64,000 nucleotides of DNA. It comes from JAJPKK01 sp963800215. Lineage in GTDB: Bacteria; Pseudomonadota; Alphaproteobacteria; Rhizobiales; Xanthobacteraceae. The position numbers and the translations under genes are program-made. Location: positions 62,001 through 126,000 of the forward strand of contig CAWCZY010000009.1 in NCBI GenBank assembly GCA_963800215.1, read 5' to 3'. Positions 45,501 to 57,854 of the stretch are shown in pieces; the stretch's first letter is position 1; the number at the start of each line of letters is the position of its first letter. Below the pieces are notes generated by a model. The model was not told the origin of the DNA and ran no database searches. It saw only the letters and a list, made by a program, of their open reading frames with translations.

Positions 45501-47075
45501 ATGGACGTCCTGCAATATCTGAAGCCGGAAAACGGACCGGTGGGCAAAGTGCTGAAAGCCTGGCTCGACAGCGAGCCGAGCGGGCGGGCGACGCGGCTGC
45601 TGGTGTTCGTGTTCGTCGCGGCCTTGACGAGCTTTCAGCTGATATCCAACGCCTCGGTCGGGCCGCCTTCGGAGCTCCTGGATACCTACTCCAGGGCCCT
45701 GCACCCGGCGCCCGGCTATTTCGGAGCAGCACCGTTGGCGCCGCTCATCGCGGCGGTCTGGTTCCTGCTGGCGCCGGCGGTCGACTGGGCGATCTATCTG
45801 CTGGCGGCCGTCAATGCGGGGTTCGCCCTGTTCGCGGTCGATCTCGTGGCGCGGCGCGAGGTCGGCGGCGACAAGCGGATACTGGTGCTGCTGTTCCTGC
45901 TGCTGACGCCGTTCTACTGCTTCTACAGTCAATATTTCGATTCCGATCGCACGCTGCTGTGGGCATGGCCGGTCGCGACCCTGGGTTTCCTGCGCGCGTT
46001 CGAGACGAAGGGGCCGGCACGGTCGGACATCGCATGGTCCGCATTCGCCGGCGCCGCTGCCGGCCTCGCCCTCCTCGGCGGATACCAGTCAATCTTCCTG
46101 CTCGCCGGGTTTGCGGCGGGGGTGCTGGTGCATCCGGGAAGGTGGATCTACCTGCGTTCGCACTCGCCGTGGATCTCGGCGGCCGCAGGCGCGCTCGTCG
46201 TCGCACCGCACGTCTACTGGCTCTATCGGAACGGCTTTGCGCCGCTCGCGGGCGTGGTCGCGCAACATACCGGCGCGCCGTTGGCGCAGGTGCTGAGCGC
46301 CGCCGCAACCTATGCCGGCGTCGGACTGGCGGGCATCGCCGTGCCGGTCGCCCTCTATTGGCTGGCGGTGCGGCCGGATCGCGCGACGCTGCGCGAAGCG
46401 GTGTGGCCGCCCGATCCCGACGGCCGCCTGCTGGTGGTCGTCTTCGCCGTGCCGCTGGTGCTGCGGACACTGCTGGCGCTCCTCGCGGGCACGGTGCTGA
46501 CGGCGGACGCAACGGCGCCGGCGTGGTTTCTGCTGCCGATCCTGCTGTTGCGGCCGGCGGCGGCGCAACCCGCCCGCACCGCCACGATCCGCATCGCCGC
46601 GCTCGTCATCGTGCTGGCGATAGCGGCGCTCGTCGCGGCGCCGTGGCTCGCCTCGCGCTATCACAAGGAAGGCACCGCGGAGGGCCGTGAATACTACCGG
46701 CAGGTGAGCTTCGAGCTCACCCGCGCCTGGCACACCTCGCTGGGCCGGCTGCTCCGGATCGTCATGGGCGACCCGCACCTCACGGCGGCGATCACGTTCT
46801 ACAGCCCCGATCACCCCGATCCCGTGCCGGACTTTGCGCTCAAGCAGGCCCCTTCGGTCACCGAAGACCGTCTCGACATCGACGGCTTCGCGGCGGTGTG
46901 CCGGGCCGAGGACACCGCCTGCGTCGACGAGGCGCGGCGTCGCGCCGCCGGCGAGACCGGCACGCAGTTCATCAATTTCCAGACCAGGAACCTTTATAAG
47001 GGCACTCCGGGCAAGCCCGGGCGGTTCTTCTTCATCCTGGTTCCGCCCCAGCCGGCGGTGCGAGTCCCGAAATGA
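45501..47075 (+). CDS. Multi-span glycosyltransferase, family 39/83-like
   Basis: 524 residues. About nine or ten hydrophobic segments. The first loop contains PPSELLDTYSRALHPAPGYF, matching the acidic loop that follows helix 1 in lipid-linked-sugar-dependent transferases (GT39/GT83, ArnT- and PMT-like). YSQYFDSDRTLLWAWPVA is also typical. It probably moves a sugar from an undecaprenyl carrier to an envelope acceptor on the periplasmic side. Its stop overlaps the next gene, a methyltransferase, by 4 bases, suggesting a joint role in envelope glycan or lipid modification. Confidence 0.75.
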   Translation: MDVLQYLKPENGPVGKVLKAWLDSEPSGRATRLLVFVFVAALTSFQLISNASVGPPSELLDTYSRALHPAPGYFGAAPLAPLIAAVWFLLAPAVDWAIYLLAAVNAGFALFAVDLVARREVGGDKRILVLLFLLLTPFYCFYSQYFDSDRTLLWAWPVATLGFLRAFETKGPARSDIAWSAFAGAAAGLALLGGYQSIFLLAGFAAGVLVHPGRWIYLRSHSPWISAAAGALVVAPHVYWLYRNGFAPLAGVVAQHTGAPLAQVLSAAATYAGVGLAGIAVPVALYWLAVRPDRATLREAVWPPDPDGRLLVVVFAVPLVLRTLLALLAGTVLTADATAPAWFLLPILLLRPAAAQPARTATIRIAALVIVLAIAALVAAPWLASRYHKEGTAEGREYYRQVSFELTRAWHTSLGRLLRIVMGDPHLTAAITFYSPDHPDPVPDFALKQAPSVTEDRLDIDGFAAVCRAEDTACVDEARRRAAGETGTQFINFQTRNLYKGTPGKPGRFFFILVPPQPAVRVPK

Positions 47076-47812
47076 CGCCGAAGCTGAAAGACTGGGTCGC
47101 TTATTACGATTCGCCACATTCGATCTACGTGAATGCGCTCCACCGCGACGTGCATTACGCTACCATCGCTGACGAAATCGCCCGCTATGTCCCCTCCCCG
47201 TCCGCCGCCGTGCTCGACTATGGCTGCGGCGAAGCGCTGCACGCCGACCGCATCGCCGCGGCGGCGGGGCGGTTGACGCTTGTGGATGCCGCCCCCAGTG
47301 TCCGCGCCCGCCTGGTGGAGCGCTTCGGGAACGATCTGAAAATCACGGTGGTCTCCGCCGAACGCGCCGCCGCCATGCCGGAGCGCTCGTTCGATCTCGT
47401 GGTGCTGCATTCGGTCTCGCAATACCTCTCCGGCGAGGAATTCGACCGCATCGCGGCGCTGTTCCGCCGCCTGCTCAAGCCCGACGGGCTGTTCCTCCTC
47501 GGCGACGTGGTGCCCCACGAGGTGCCCGCGGTTTCCGACGCCTGGGCGCTGCTGCGATTTGCCTACGCCAACGGCTTTCTGCTCGCCGCGCTTGCCGGTC
47601 TGGTCCGGACCTTCTTCTCCGATTATTGGCGACTGCGGTCCGAGTTCGGCCTGACGCGCTACAGCGAGGCCGAGATGACCGCGCGGCTCGCCAGGCTCGG
47701 CTTCACCGTCACCCGCGCGCCCCGCAACATCGGCCATATCGGCTCGCGCATGACCTTCCTGGCGCGGCCGGCGGCGGGAAGCACGCAGTCGCAAGGCTTC
47801 ACCGATGCGTAG
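47072..47812 (+). CDS. Class I SAM-dependent methyltransferase
   Basis: 246 residues. Motif I is VLDYGCGEALHADRIA (about residues 47-62), motif II LTLVDAAPSV, motif IV FDLVVLHSVSQYLS and post-motif LKPDGLFLLGDVVPHE. A hydrophobic stretch (FLLAALAGLVRTFFSDYW) may dock on a membrane. The ATG overlaps the glycosyltransferase stop (ATGA), so the two are coupled. The substrate is unknown; a lipid or lipid-linked sugar would fit the neighbour. Confidence 0.85.
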   Translation: MTPKLKDWVAYYDSPHSIYVNALHRDVHYATIADEIARYVPSPSAAVLDYGCGEALHADRIAAAAGRLTLVDAAPSVRARLVERFGNDLKITVVSAERAAAMPERSFDLVVLHSVSQYLSGEEFDRIAALFRRLLKPDGLFLLGDVVPHEVPAVSDAWALLRFAYANGFLLAALAGLVRTFFSDYWRLRSEFGLTRYSEAEMTARLARLGFTVTRAPRNIGHIGSRMTFLARPAAGSTQSQGFTDA

Positions 47813-48285
47813 GGCGGCCTCGCTTCAGAGACTAGCCCGCCGTCTCGAGGAGACCGGGAGACTCAACGAAGGCCCCAGCCTAGGGCATCTGCTGGGACGC
47901 TGGGGCTGGGGCCGACGCAGGGCCGCACGTCGTTCAGCAGGAGCAAACGAGCCGACCCGGCGCGCTATTCTATCAAGAAATTGCGAAGCGGTGGCCGAAT
48001 TTCCGAACGGCACGGGCTACCCCAGGGCAGGCGCGTATAGATCCCAGCCGAAGAGAGGCCTCCCGGCCGGGGCCGGACGGATGTGAGATCGGCTGCCCAA
48101 GCGCCATCTCATCCGCCCATTTGCGGTATTCCACGGGAAGGTCTTTTGACATTTTCGTCTCGTGGCGCCTCGCGACTTCGGAGGCCAGGCGAAACGCCCA
48201 TAGCTCGAACTTCGGAGGCCATATTTGCCGGTGTCGCCGATCCGTCAGGCATGCCGGATTTTGCAGATTCTCCCCTAGGGAATTG
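47813..48285. other. Interval without a recognisable gene
   Basis: About 470 bases. Several open frames exist on both strands but none shows a family pattern, a signal peptide or a good start. GCCCCAGC/GCTGGGGC-type inverted motifs occur near 47873-47913. Confidence 0.4.
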
Positions 48286-48492
48286 TCACTGCATGCGAGG
48301 CTTCCAGAGTCTCGTTTGGTCGGGCTTTTCGTTGTAGTAGGTTCCCGACTCGAAGCCCTTCTCGATCCTCGCTTGGGAGACGACTTCTCCGTCCGTGGCG
48401 CCGCAGGTGGGGCACCGTGTTTCCTGGACGCCCGAAAGGCGCACAATACTTCTGCAGTGAGAGCAGGAATACCAATCTGCCATCGCGTTCAC
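48286..48492 (-). CDS. Small zinc-ribbon protein
   Basis: 68 residues (or 65 from the inner ATG, MADWYSC). Two CxxC knuckles, SCSHC and RCPTCG, about 20 residues apart, form a typical zinc ribbon. The rest (EVVSQARIEKGFESGTYYNE) is polar. Function unknown. It resembles small ribbon proteins of soil alphaproteobacteria. Confidence 0.55.
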   Translation of the reverse strand: MNAMADWYSCSHCRSIVRLSGVQETRCPTCGATDGEVVSQARIEKGFESGTYYNEKPDQTRLWKPRMQ

Positions 48493-48608
48493 CCGGCGGC
48501 GGGTCGCTCCGGCATTCGACGGAAGTCTGCTGATACCCCTTCAGCGCAGGGACAACGCCGAAGGCCCGAGCCGTTTGGTTCTGGGGGCCGGGGCCAACGC
48601 AGGGTCAG

Positions 48609-48894
48609 TCAGGTTCGCGCGCTGGGATGATTCTGACCCGGCGGCCCCACTTTGGTCCGCAAGGCGACACCGGACGCGATCGAACTTCTCGTCTTTGCCT
48701 GCCCGCAAATGATATCAAGTTCCTCCCTTATGGGGGCGTAGTTCAGCCAAGCACGGGCGAGATCAAACCCCTCTACGTATCGCAATTCAAAATTCGATCC
48801 CGAGCCATCCGGTAAACCGGCCGGACTCCGCCAATTCTTTCGCGCGGCGCAGAACATATTCTTCGTGATCACGCTTTTTGAGCCTCGCGAGCAT
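48609..48894 (-). pseudogene. Small hypothetical protein gene, one frameshift
   Basis: From ATG 48894 the frame reads MLARLKKRDHEEYVLRRAKE then LAESGRFTGWLGIEF and stops. Removing one T in GAATTTTGAATTG lets it continue as ELRYVEGFDLARAWLNYAP and IREELDIICGQA. The whole resembles a small family in Bradyrhizobium-like genomes of the form 'ALxLAxSGRxxxWxxIExxLxxxGFxxAR'. Function unknown. A decayed HTH gene lies directly upstream. Confidence 0.45.
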
Positions 48895-49082
48895 GTCGCT
48901 GTACTCCCCAGCCAGCCCGGCCGTCCGCATCGATGAAGATGACGCCGGCCGCATCGAATACGCCCAGAACCTCGATGGTGCCCACCTTCAGGCCTCCCCG
49001 CGCTCGAACCACATGACGATATCCTCAGCCGAACGCGCGAGGTCATGGACGCCCCGTCTTCGCCATCCACACAGCACCCCAT
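48895..49082 (-). pseudogene. Remnant of an XRE-type helix-turn-helix regulator
   Basis: Translation pieces in two frames give WFERGEA and KVGTIEVL, then AAGVIFIDADGRAGWG. This is the same ending as the intact HTH protein at 50878 (RRFERGEALKV … NAGIIFIDANDGGPG). Several frame changes are needed, so it is a decayed paralogue. Confidence 0.45.
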
Positions 49083-49208
49083 GACACGAAATTAACCGAA
49101 GACCATCGGGATTAATATCTCCCCAAGTGATGCTTTATTAGGCATGGCGTGGAAAAATTTCCAATGTGGCTTTCTTGTATCAGCTGATGGGAGAAGAATC
49201 CGCGGTCG

Positions 49209-49433
49209 TCACCGCCCGGCCCGGCCTCTGTGGCTCGAGGCGGAGCCAGAGAGCTGGTACCGCTCAGGCTCGCCGGCCTCTCGGGCAGCCATCCGCTCCA
49301 ATTGTTCCGCCATCGAGCGCCACTGCTGGGCCATCTCGTGACGTTAAATCCTCACTTCGTAGAAATTCGCGCTGCTGGCACGCTTGTCACATTCGAGCGC
49401 CTTGGCGCGACAATCTCGCGCGGTGAATCGCAT
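49209..49433 (-). pseudogene. Small hypothetical gene with an in-frame stop
   Basis: ATG 49433 has a good ribosome-binding site (GGGAGGA). The frame gives MRFTARDCRAKALECDKRA and NFYEVRI, a TAA at 49346-49344, then RHEMAQQWRSMAEQLERMA and ends at 49209. It resembles a short helical family common in Bradyrhizobium (C..KALECE.RA…W..LAEQ.ER). A single-base change or indel broke it. Function unknown. Confidence 0.45.
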
Positions 49434-49583
49434 GGCCGATCGTCCTCCCTGCTTTTGCGCGGGAGCCTATCGCCAATCGCGAGAGGAATCGAGTCGCTGT
49501 CCAGCGGGTGAGGCGTCACGCCGCTAGGTTGATGACCACGCCGACGCGGCAGGGTGTCCGACTGCGGCCGGCATCACCCCTGG

Positions 49584-49862
49584 TCAGACATTTTGTTCCC
49601 GGTCGAGGGCTTCCAAAAACTCACGAAGCGCAACCCTTCCGGCCACCTCGGTCGTCCTCGCAGACTTATAGGAACCATCCCGCAGTCGAACTGGCAGCGG
49701 CTCGCCATCGCGATAGAGTTCCCATTCCCACGAAAACGGACCGAGCTGGGTCACGACCACATGGTATCTATTCGCAGGCACGTCTGCGGCGGCTCCGGGC
49801 ATCATTCGGCCGCCGACTTCGAAGGCGGCTGCAGCCTCCTCGTCCTTGGCGATCGGAGTCAT
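49584..49862 (-). CDS. Hypothetical protein co-translated with the SRAP-like gene
   Basis: 92 residues. Contains RYHVVVTQLGPFSWEWELYR, RLRDGSYKSARTTEVAGR and ALREFLEALDRE, suggesting a small beta domain followed by a helix. The ATG overlaps the stop of the upstream SRAP-like gene (ATGA), so the two are coupled. Seen in soil alphaproteobacteria; no function known to me. Confidence 0.65.
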   Translation of the reverse strand: MTPIAKDEEAAAAFEVGGRMMPGAAADVPANRYHVVVTQLGPFSWEWELYRDGEPLPVRLRDGSYKSARTTEVAGRVALREFLEALDREQNV

Positions 49863-50524
49863 TTGGCAAACGCCGTGATCAGCGTCGGATCATCGCCCCC
49901 GCCGCTCTGGTTTGCGTGGCTGGAAACCGCCCGCATCCGCAGGTAATCTTCGTCGGCAGGCTTGAGCACCTCGGCTCCGGCTGCGCCGCTGAGCCAGGGC
50001 TCGAAATCCTTCTTTTGGAGCAATGCCGGCATCCGATTGCGAACGGTGCGCGTGAACTCGTTGGCGGACGTAATGATCATGCTGCACGACCGCACGATGT
50101 CGCCGGTTGTTACGTTGTTCCATTCGTCCCACACGCCGGCAATGCTCAACAGGCCACCGTCGGCAGCACTGAAATAATAGGGTTGCTTGCAGTCGGGCAG
50201 CGTTTTCCATTCCGTGTACCCGGACGTCGGGATGATGCACCGGTTGCGTTTGAACCCCGATAGGAAAATCGGTTCGGTGAGCCTCCGCGCGTGAACATTG
50301 AACGTCGGAGGAACCTCCTCGGCGGTCTTTGTCCACCACGCCGGAATGAGTTCCCAGCGCATAGCGAGGAGCGTGTTGCCGACGGCTATCGGCGCCGCCA
50401 CGGTGTGAACGGTTGAAGTCGGTTCAATGTTATCCCGGGGCTCGATGTTACGAGCGCGCCCCACGAGCCCATAGAGTTCGTGGATTTCATGCCATGTGAA
50501 ATGCTGGGTGAAGCGTTCGCTCAT
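49859..50524 (-). CDS. SRAP (YedK/HMCES)-family protein lacking the catalytic Cys2
   Basis: 221 residues from ATG 50524. The family fold is clear: RFTQHFTWHEIHELYGL, MRWELIPAWW, TFNVHARRLTEP, CIIPTSGYTEWK and SMIITSANEFTRTV. SRAP proteins shield abasic sites in single-stranded DNA through a Cys at position 2 freed by Met removal. Here the start reads MSERF instead of MCGRF, and the later active-site His before the RMP motif is replaced (TVRNRMPALL instead of …H.RMP). The Glu of TEWK remains. So it is either a non-crosslinking relative or uses other chemistry. Coupled to the next gene. Confidence 0.85.
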   Translation of the reverse strand: MSERFTQHFTWHEIHELYGLVGRARNIEPRDNIEPTSTVHTVAAPIAVGNTLLAMRWELIPAWWTKTAEEVPPTFNVHARRLTEPIFLSGFKRNRCIIPTSGYTEWKTLPDCKQPYYFSAADGGLLSIAGVWDEWNNVTTGDIVRSCSMIITSANEFTRTVRNRMPALLQKKDFEPWLSGAAGAEVLKPADEDYLRMRAVSSHANQSGGGDDPTLITAFAK

Positions 50525-50877
50525 AGGCACCATCGGAAGAGGTAGTGATCGACGCTGCGGTGCGGATCGCACGAGTGTGAGCCTCACTGGGCCGCCCACG
50601 TGCGAGAACGGTTCTCCGCTTCCGAGATGACTAATACATTCGGCAATGCAGGCTATTTCCATCAAGATTAATTTAAGACCAAATGATTACTTTATAGGCA
50701 ATAAAAGGGAAAAATCATAAAATGTTGCATTTTTATCGCAGACTGGTGTGCGAGCTTCAGAGGTCACATCCTGCGCAGGTGTGATCATGATGCAACACCA
50801 AAAATAAATTCTAAATTTGCATAAGAAGGCACCAATTGAAGGCTTTTTAATCTTAAAATATTGCGCTATTTCGCATC
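50525..50877. promoter_or_regulatory. AT-rich divergent intergenic region
   Basis: About 350 bases between the SRAP-like gene (reverse) and the HTH gene (forward). From 50660 it is very AT-rich (TTAATTTAAGACCAAATG, ATAAAATGTTGCATTTTTAT), and ATGTTGCATTTTT at 50722 is partly echoed by GATGCAACACC at 50789. It probably carries both promoters and may be the target of the HTH protein. Confidence 0.4.
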
Positions 50878-51297
50878 ATGGCTACATTTGTCCCGGCACA
50901 GTGTTGGATGGCCCGGACGGCACTTGGATGGTGCCTGCGCGACCTCGCCCGCGCGGCCGCTGTGTCGGCGCCAACGGTGAGACGGTTCGAGCGCGGGGAG
51001 GCGCTGAAGGTGGTCACCGTCGAGACAATTCAGCGCGCGTTAGAAAACGCCGGCATCATTTTCATCGACGCAAACGACGGCGGGCCGGGAGTCAGGTTGG
51101 CAAGCTGCGACGAGACGCAGCGAAGCGGAAGCATCAGGCGATGGCCGTCTCGCCATAATGGACGACGGAAGCCGGTCGCGCGCCCGAGCGGAAATGTGAC
51201 GGAATCGAAGGCGCCGGGGACTACAGGCGACGAGGTCAGCGAACTCAGGCTGCGAGTAGATGAATTGCGGAAACGATTGGAACGTTTGTCCGATTAG
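50878..51297 (+). CDS. XRE-type helix-turn-helix protein
   Basis: 139 residues. An N-terminal HTH (ARTALGWCLRDLARAAAVSA, recognition helix PTVRRFERGEAL, then VETIQRALENAGIIFIDAN) matches the short XRE regulators common in alphaproteobacteria. The C-terminus carries a short coiled coil (LRLRVDELRKRLERL). It follows the AT-rich region and lies divergent from the SRAP-like pair. A decayed paralogue is at 48895. Confidence 0.7.
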   Translation: MATFVPAQCWMARTALGWCLRDLARAAAVSAPTVRRFERGEALKVVTVETIQRALENAGIIFIDANDGGPGVRLASCDETQRSGSIRRWPSRHNGRRKPVARPSGNVTESKAPGTTGDEVSELRLRVDELRKRLERLSD

Positions 51298-51344
51298 CAT
51301 GACTAGGCGCGAAAACAAGCCGCTTACCCGGCAGACGCCCGATG

Positions 51345-51476
51345 ATGGAACAGTTTCTCCAGTTTCTGGTTGGGCACTTCACCTTTTTTGGTTTTGAATT
51401 TCAGTACTGGATGCCCCTGATGCTTGGGGCGGTTGTAATTTACGTTCTCTTCCTTTGGAATACCGGCCAAAGATGA
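51345..51476 (+). CDS. Small membrane protein
   Basis: 43 residues (44 from the ATG at 51342). MEQFLQFLVGHFTFFGFEF then WMPLMLGAVVIYVLFLW, one clear membrane span, ending NTGQR. Aromatic-rich N-terminus. The composition and the back-to-back ATGs make it look real, but no family is recognised. Confidence 0.45.
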   Translation: MEQFLQFLVGHFTFFGFEFQYWMPLMLGAVVIYVLFLWNTGQR

Positions 51477-51588
51477 CGTAGGCGACAGGCCGGGCAGCGG
51501 CAGCAAGGGATCGGTCGTGGCGGGTGTCGCCTCATGAAAATGGCGCGGAGCTGCGGTATCGTCCCTGTAACGTTGTTGGGGCAGAAGC

Positions 51589-53264
51589 ATGCGAAAACTC
51601 ATGTTCGTCTGCCTGGCACTGGTGACGCCAGGTGGAGTTGCCACGGTCGGTTCGGCGAGCGCCGCGGACCTCTACGCGAAGGAGCCATACGACTGCAAGG
51701 CTCCCGAAACCCCTTACAAAGACTACAGCTGCCTCGATACATATCTGGGCGACGGCGTTTTCGAACGCATGATCAATTATTACCGGCTCGAATGGGGGCA
51801 CGAGGCGCCGCCGTCCGACCCCAAAGCGCCCCCGGCGCGCCGCGACCATTGGCCCACGACGCCGCAGTCGACACCGCCGTTTCCCTTCACCGAATGGCCC
51901 TATGGCGGTGCCACGTTGCTTGGCGTCACCCGGCCGTCTGCAGTCGACAGTCCCTTGATGGTTGCGCTCGCCAATACCGGTATCGGCAAGGCGATGAACG
52001 AGGACCACATCCAGATGTATGGCTGGGTGGACGTCGGCGGCAACATCAGCACCAATACGGTGACGCCGGGCGGCAATTTCCCCGCGGCCTACATGTACTC
52101 GCCCAACACGGCGACGCTCGATCAGGCAGTGATCTATATCGAGCGCGTGCCCGACACGGTGCAGAACGACCGTGTCGACTGGGGCTTCCGGGTGTCCGGC
52201 AACTACGGCGAGACCAACCGTTACACGGCGGCCTACGGCATCGCGACCTATCAGCTTTTGGGTCATAACCTCGTAAACAGCTACGACTTCCCGATGTCAT
52301 ATGGAGAGGCTTTCTTCCCCCAGTTCGGCGAAGGTCTGCTGGTGCGATTGGGTCGATACATCGCGATCCCGGACATCGAAGCGCAGCTCGCGCCGAACAA
52401 CTATATGTACTCTCACTCGATCAGCTATGCTCTGGACAACTATACCAACGATGGCCTCATCGGCACGCTGGCGGCTACCAAGAACTGGTTTGTTCAGTTG
52501 GGCGTGACGATCGGCACCGAGTCGGCGCCGTGGCATTGGGGCGAGACGGTTCCTAATCCGTTTCCAAATCCGGTGTACCCCGGTAACACGATGCCCAGGG
52601 ACCCCGGTGCCGTTCCCTCGCTCACGGCCGCCGTCCGCTGGCAGAGCGACTCGGGTTACGACGCCCTCTATCTGATCGCCAACGGCATCAATGGCGGCCA
52701 GTGGGGCTACAATAATCTGCAGTGGCTCGGCGGGACTTATTACCACAAGTTCAACGAGCAGTGGCACCTTGCCTTCGAGTTCTACACGTTAGTCAGAGGA
52801 ACGTGCTCAACCAAGACAATTCGCAAGCCCAAACCATCATCGCGAACGGCGGCTATCCATTCACTTCCACCAACGGCTTCAATTTCAACGCGCCGAACTT
52901 CGCCCAATGCGGTGCCGCGCAGGTGAGCTGTACTGCGCGCGTCGTCACGGCCTTGGCGTATCTGAACTACAAGGTCTCGCCCTTGGACAACATCTCGTTC
53001 CGTCCCGAATTCTATGACGACTTGCAGGGCCAGCGCACGGGCGTGAAGACGCGCTATGCCAACTTCGGCATCGGCTGGCAGCATTGGTTCTCGCCGCAGG
53101 TCGAGATTCGTCCGGAGGTGGTCTACTATCACTCCATCGACGCCGACGCGTTCAACGGCAATTCCAATGCGTGCCCGGCGTCCGCAACCTGCAGGGTGTC
53201 GACAATCGCTCCAGACAGAAATTTTGCCTGGATCGCGTCGATGGACCTGATCTGGCACTTCTGA
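51589..53264 (+). CDS. Outer-membrane beta-barrel porin-like protein (one frameshift)
   Basis: A signal peptide ends SASAADLYAK. A long mature part alternates amphipathic strands: YGWVDVGGNISTNTV, WGFRVSGNYGETNRYTAAYG, NWFVQLGVTIGTES, WLGGTYYHKFNEQWHLAFEF. One frame change near 52790 joins this to NVLNQDNSQAQTIIANGG, then VKTRYANFGIGWQHWFSP and the terminal IASMDLIWHF, whose C-terminal Phe is a typical barrel end signal. About 558 codons, like the BBP2-type putative porins of Bradyrhizobium. The substrate is unknown. Its transcript may end at the hairpin at 53472. Confidence 0.75.
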
Positions 53265-53471
53265 TCGGGCGGCATGCTCAGCGCTTACCGCGAGTCGGCG
53301 GACCCCACCCCGACCCTCGCCCTGAAGCAGGGGGAGCAGACGATTTAGACTAGCATGCATCGCGCCCCGGTCCTGGCCGCATTGCGCAGTGCACTCTTCC
53401 CCCGCCGGGGATAATGGGCTAAGGCTCCGGCCGCCGCGGGCGCTTCTGTGCCGTGCGCGCGGGGCTAACAG

Positions 53472-53499
53472 GGCGGCGCTTGAGACGACGCCTTTTTTT
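53472..53499 (+). terminator. Terminator-like hairpin 29 bases before carB
   Basis: GGCGGCG (53472-53478), loop CTTGAGA, CGACGCC (53486-53492; one mismatch), then TTTTTTT (53493-53499). It could end the porin transcript or act as an attenuator of carB. A 19-codon frame with a start at 53355 (MHRAPVLAALRSALFPRRG) lies upstream and contains four Arg codons. Confidence 0.6.
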
Positions 53500-53528
53500 A
53501 TGCCCGATCAAGGCTTTGCCGGGAATCC

Positions 53529-56966
<3,438 letters not shown>

Positions 56967-57092
56967 GCCCGGATGGGAAACGGGGCCAGCGCGCCCAGGT
57001 AGGCACAGAAGTCGAGCGGATCGCGTTTCCGGAAACCCAATCCGGACCGCGATCGGCGATTTTTTTGCCGGAGGATCGAGGATCGAGGATCG

Positions 57093-57566
57093 ATGGATAA
57101 GATACCGATGACCCCGGCGGGATATTCCGTTCTCGAAAACGAACTCAAGAACCGCCAGCAGGTCGAGCGTCCCCGCATCATCCAGCAGATAACCGATGCA
57201 CGTTCGCACGGCGATCTGTCGGAGAATGCGGAGTATCACGCCGCCAAGGAGCAGCAGTCGCACAACGAGGGCCGCATCGCGGAACTCGAGGACAAGCTCG
57301 CGCGCGCCGAGGTGATCGACGTGTCCAAGCTGTCCGGCGATACCGTGAAATTCGGCGCGACCGTCACCCTGATCGACGAGGACACCGATAAGAAGGCGGT
57401 CTGGCAAATCGTCGGCGAGCCGGAAGCCGACGCCAAGGCGGGACGCATCTCCATCACCTCGCCCCTGGCGCGGGCGCTTGTCGGCAAGAAGAAGGGCGCC
57501 AATGTCGAGGTCGTCACCCCCGGCGGCGCCAAGGCCTACGAAGTGGTGAAGGTGGAATGGCGGTGA
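57093..57566 (+). CDS. greA: Transcription elongation factor GreA
   Basis: 157 residues. Rescues backtracked RNA polymerase by stimulating transcript cleavage. The coiled-coil domain shows PMTPAGYSVLENELKNR and the acidic tip SHGDLSENAEYHAAKEQQ (Asp and Glu at the active tip); the C-terminal FKBP-like domain has ISITSPLARALVGKKKG. The ATG at 57093 is preceded by three tandem copies of GAGGATC (57071-57091), giving several alternative ribosome-binding sites. It follows carB by about 125 bases, usual for the group. Confidence 0.96.
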   Translation: MDKIPMTPAGYSVLENELKNRQQVERPRIIQQITDARSHGDLSENAEYHAAKEQQSHNEGRIAELEDKLARAEVIDVSKLSGDTVKFGATVTLIDEDTDKKAVWQIVGEPEADAKAGRISITSPLARALVGKKKGANVEVVTPGGAKAYEVVKVEWR

Positions 57567-57854
57567 GCGCGCAGCCCGGGCTTTCGCACGGGCGCGCCCT
57601 GGTCTGCAGGTGAGTCTCCCGTGCTTCGATCTCCTCGAGTCGACGCATGACCTTCGCCGAAAGGTAAGCAACATTTCCCGATCGGACTCATGTGCTGAAT
57701 TGACACGTGACCCGCTTGAAAAGGTCTGGAGCTTTTCCGGATCGTGCGTTGGTCTGTTCGCGGGGTGGCCGCGCATGTTGCGGGGAAAGCACGGCGGCGC
57801 GGCATTAGAAGCCGCCGCTGTTGAGTCGGCGACCGGTTCAACTATCATCGCGCG

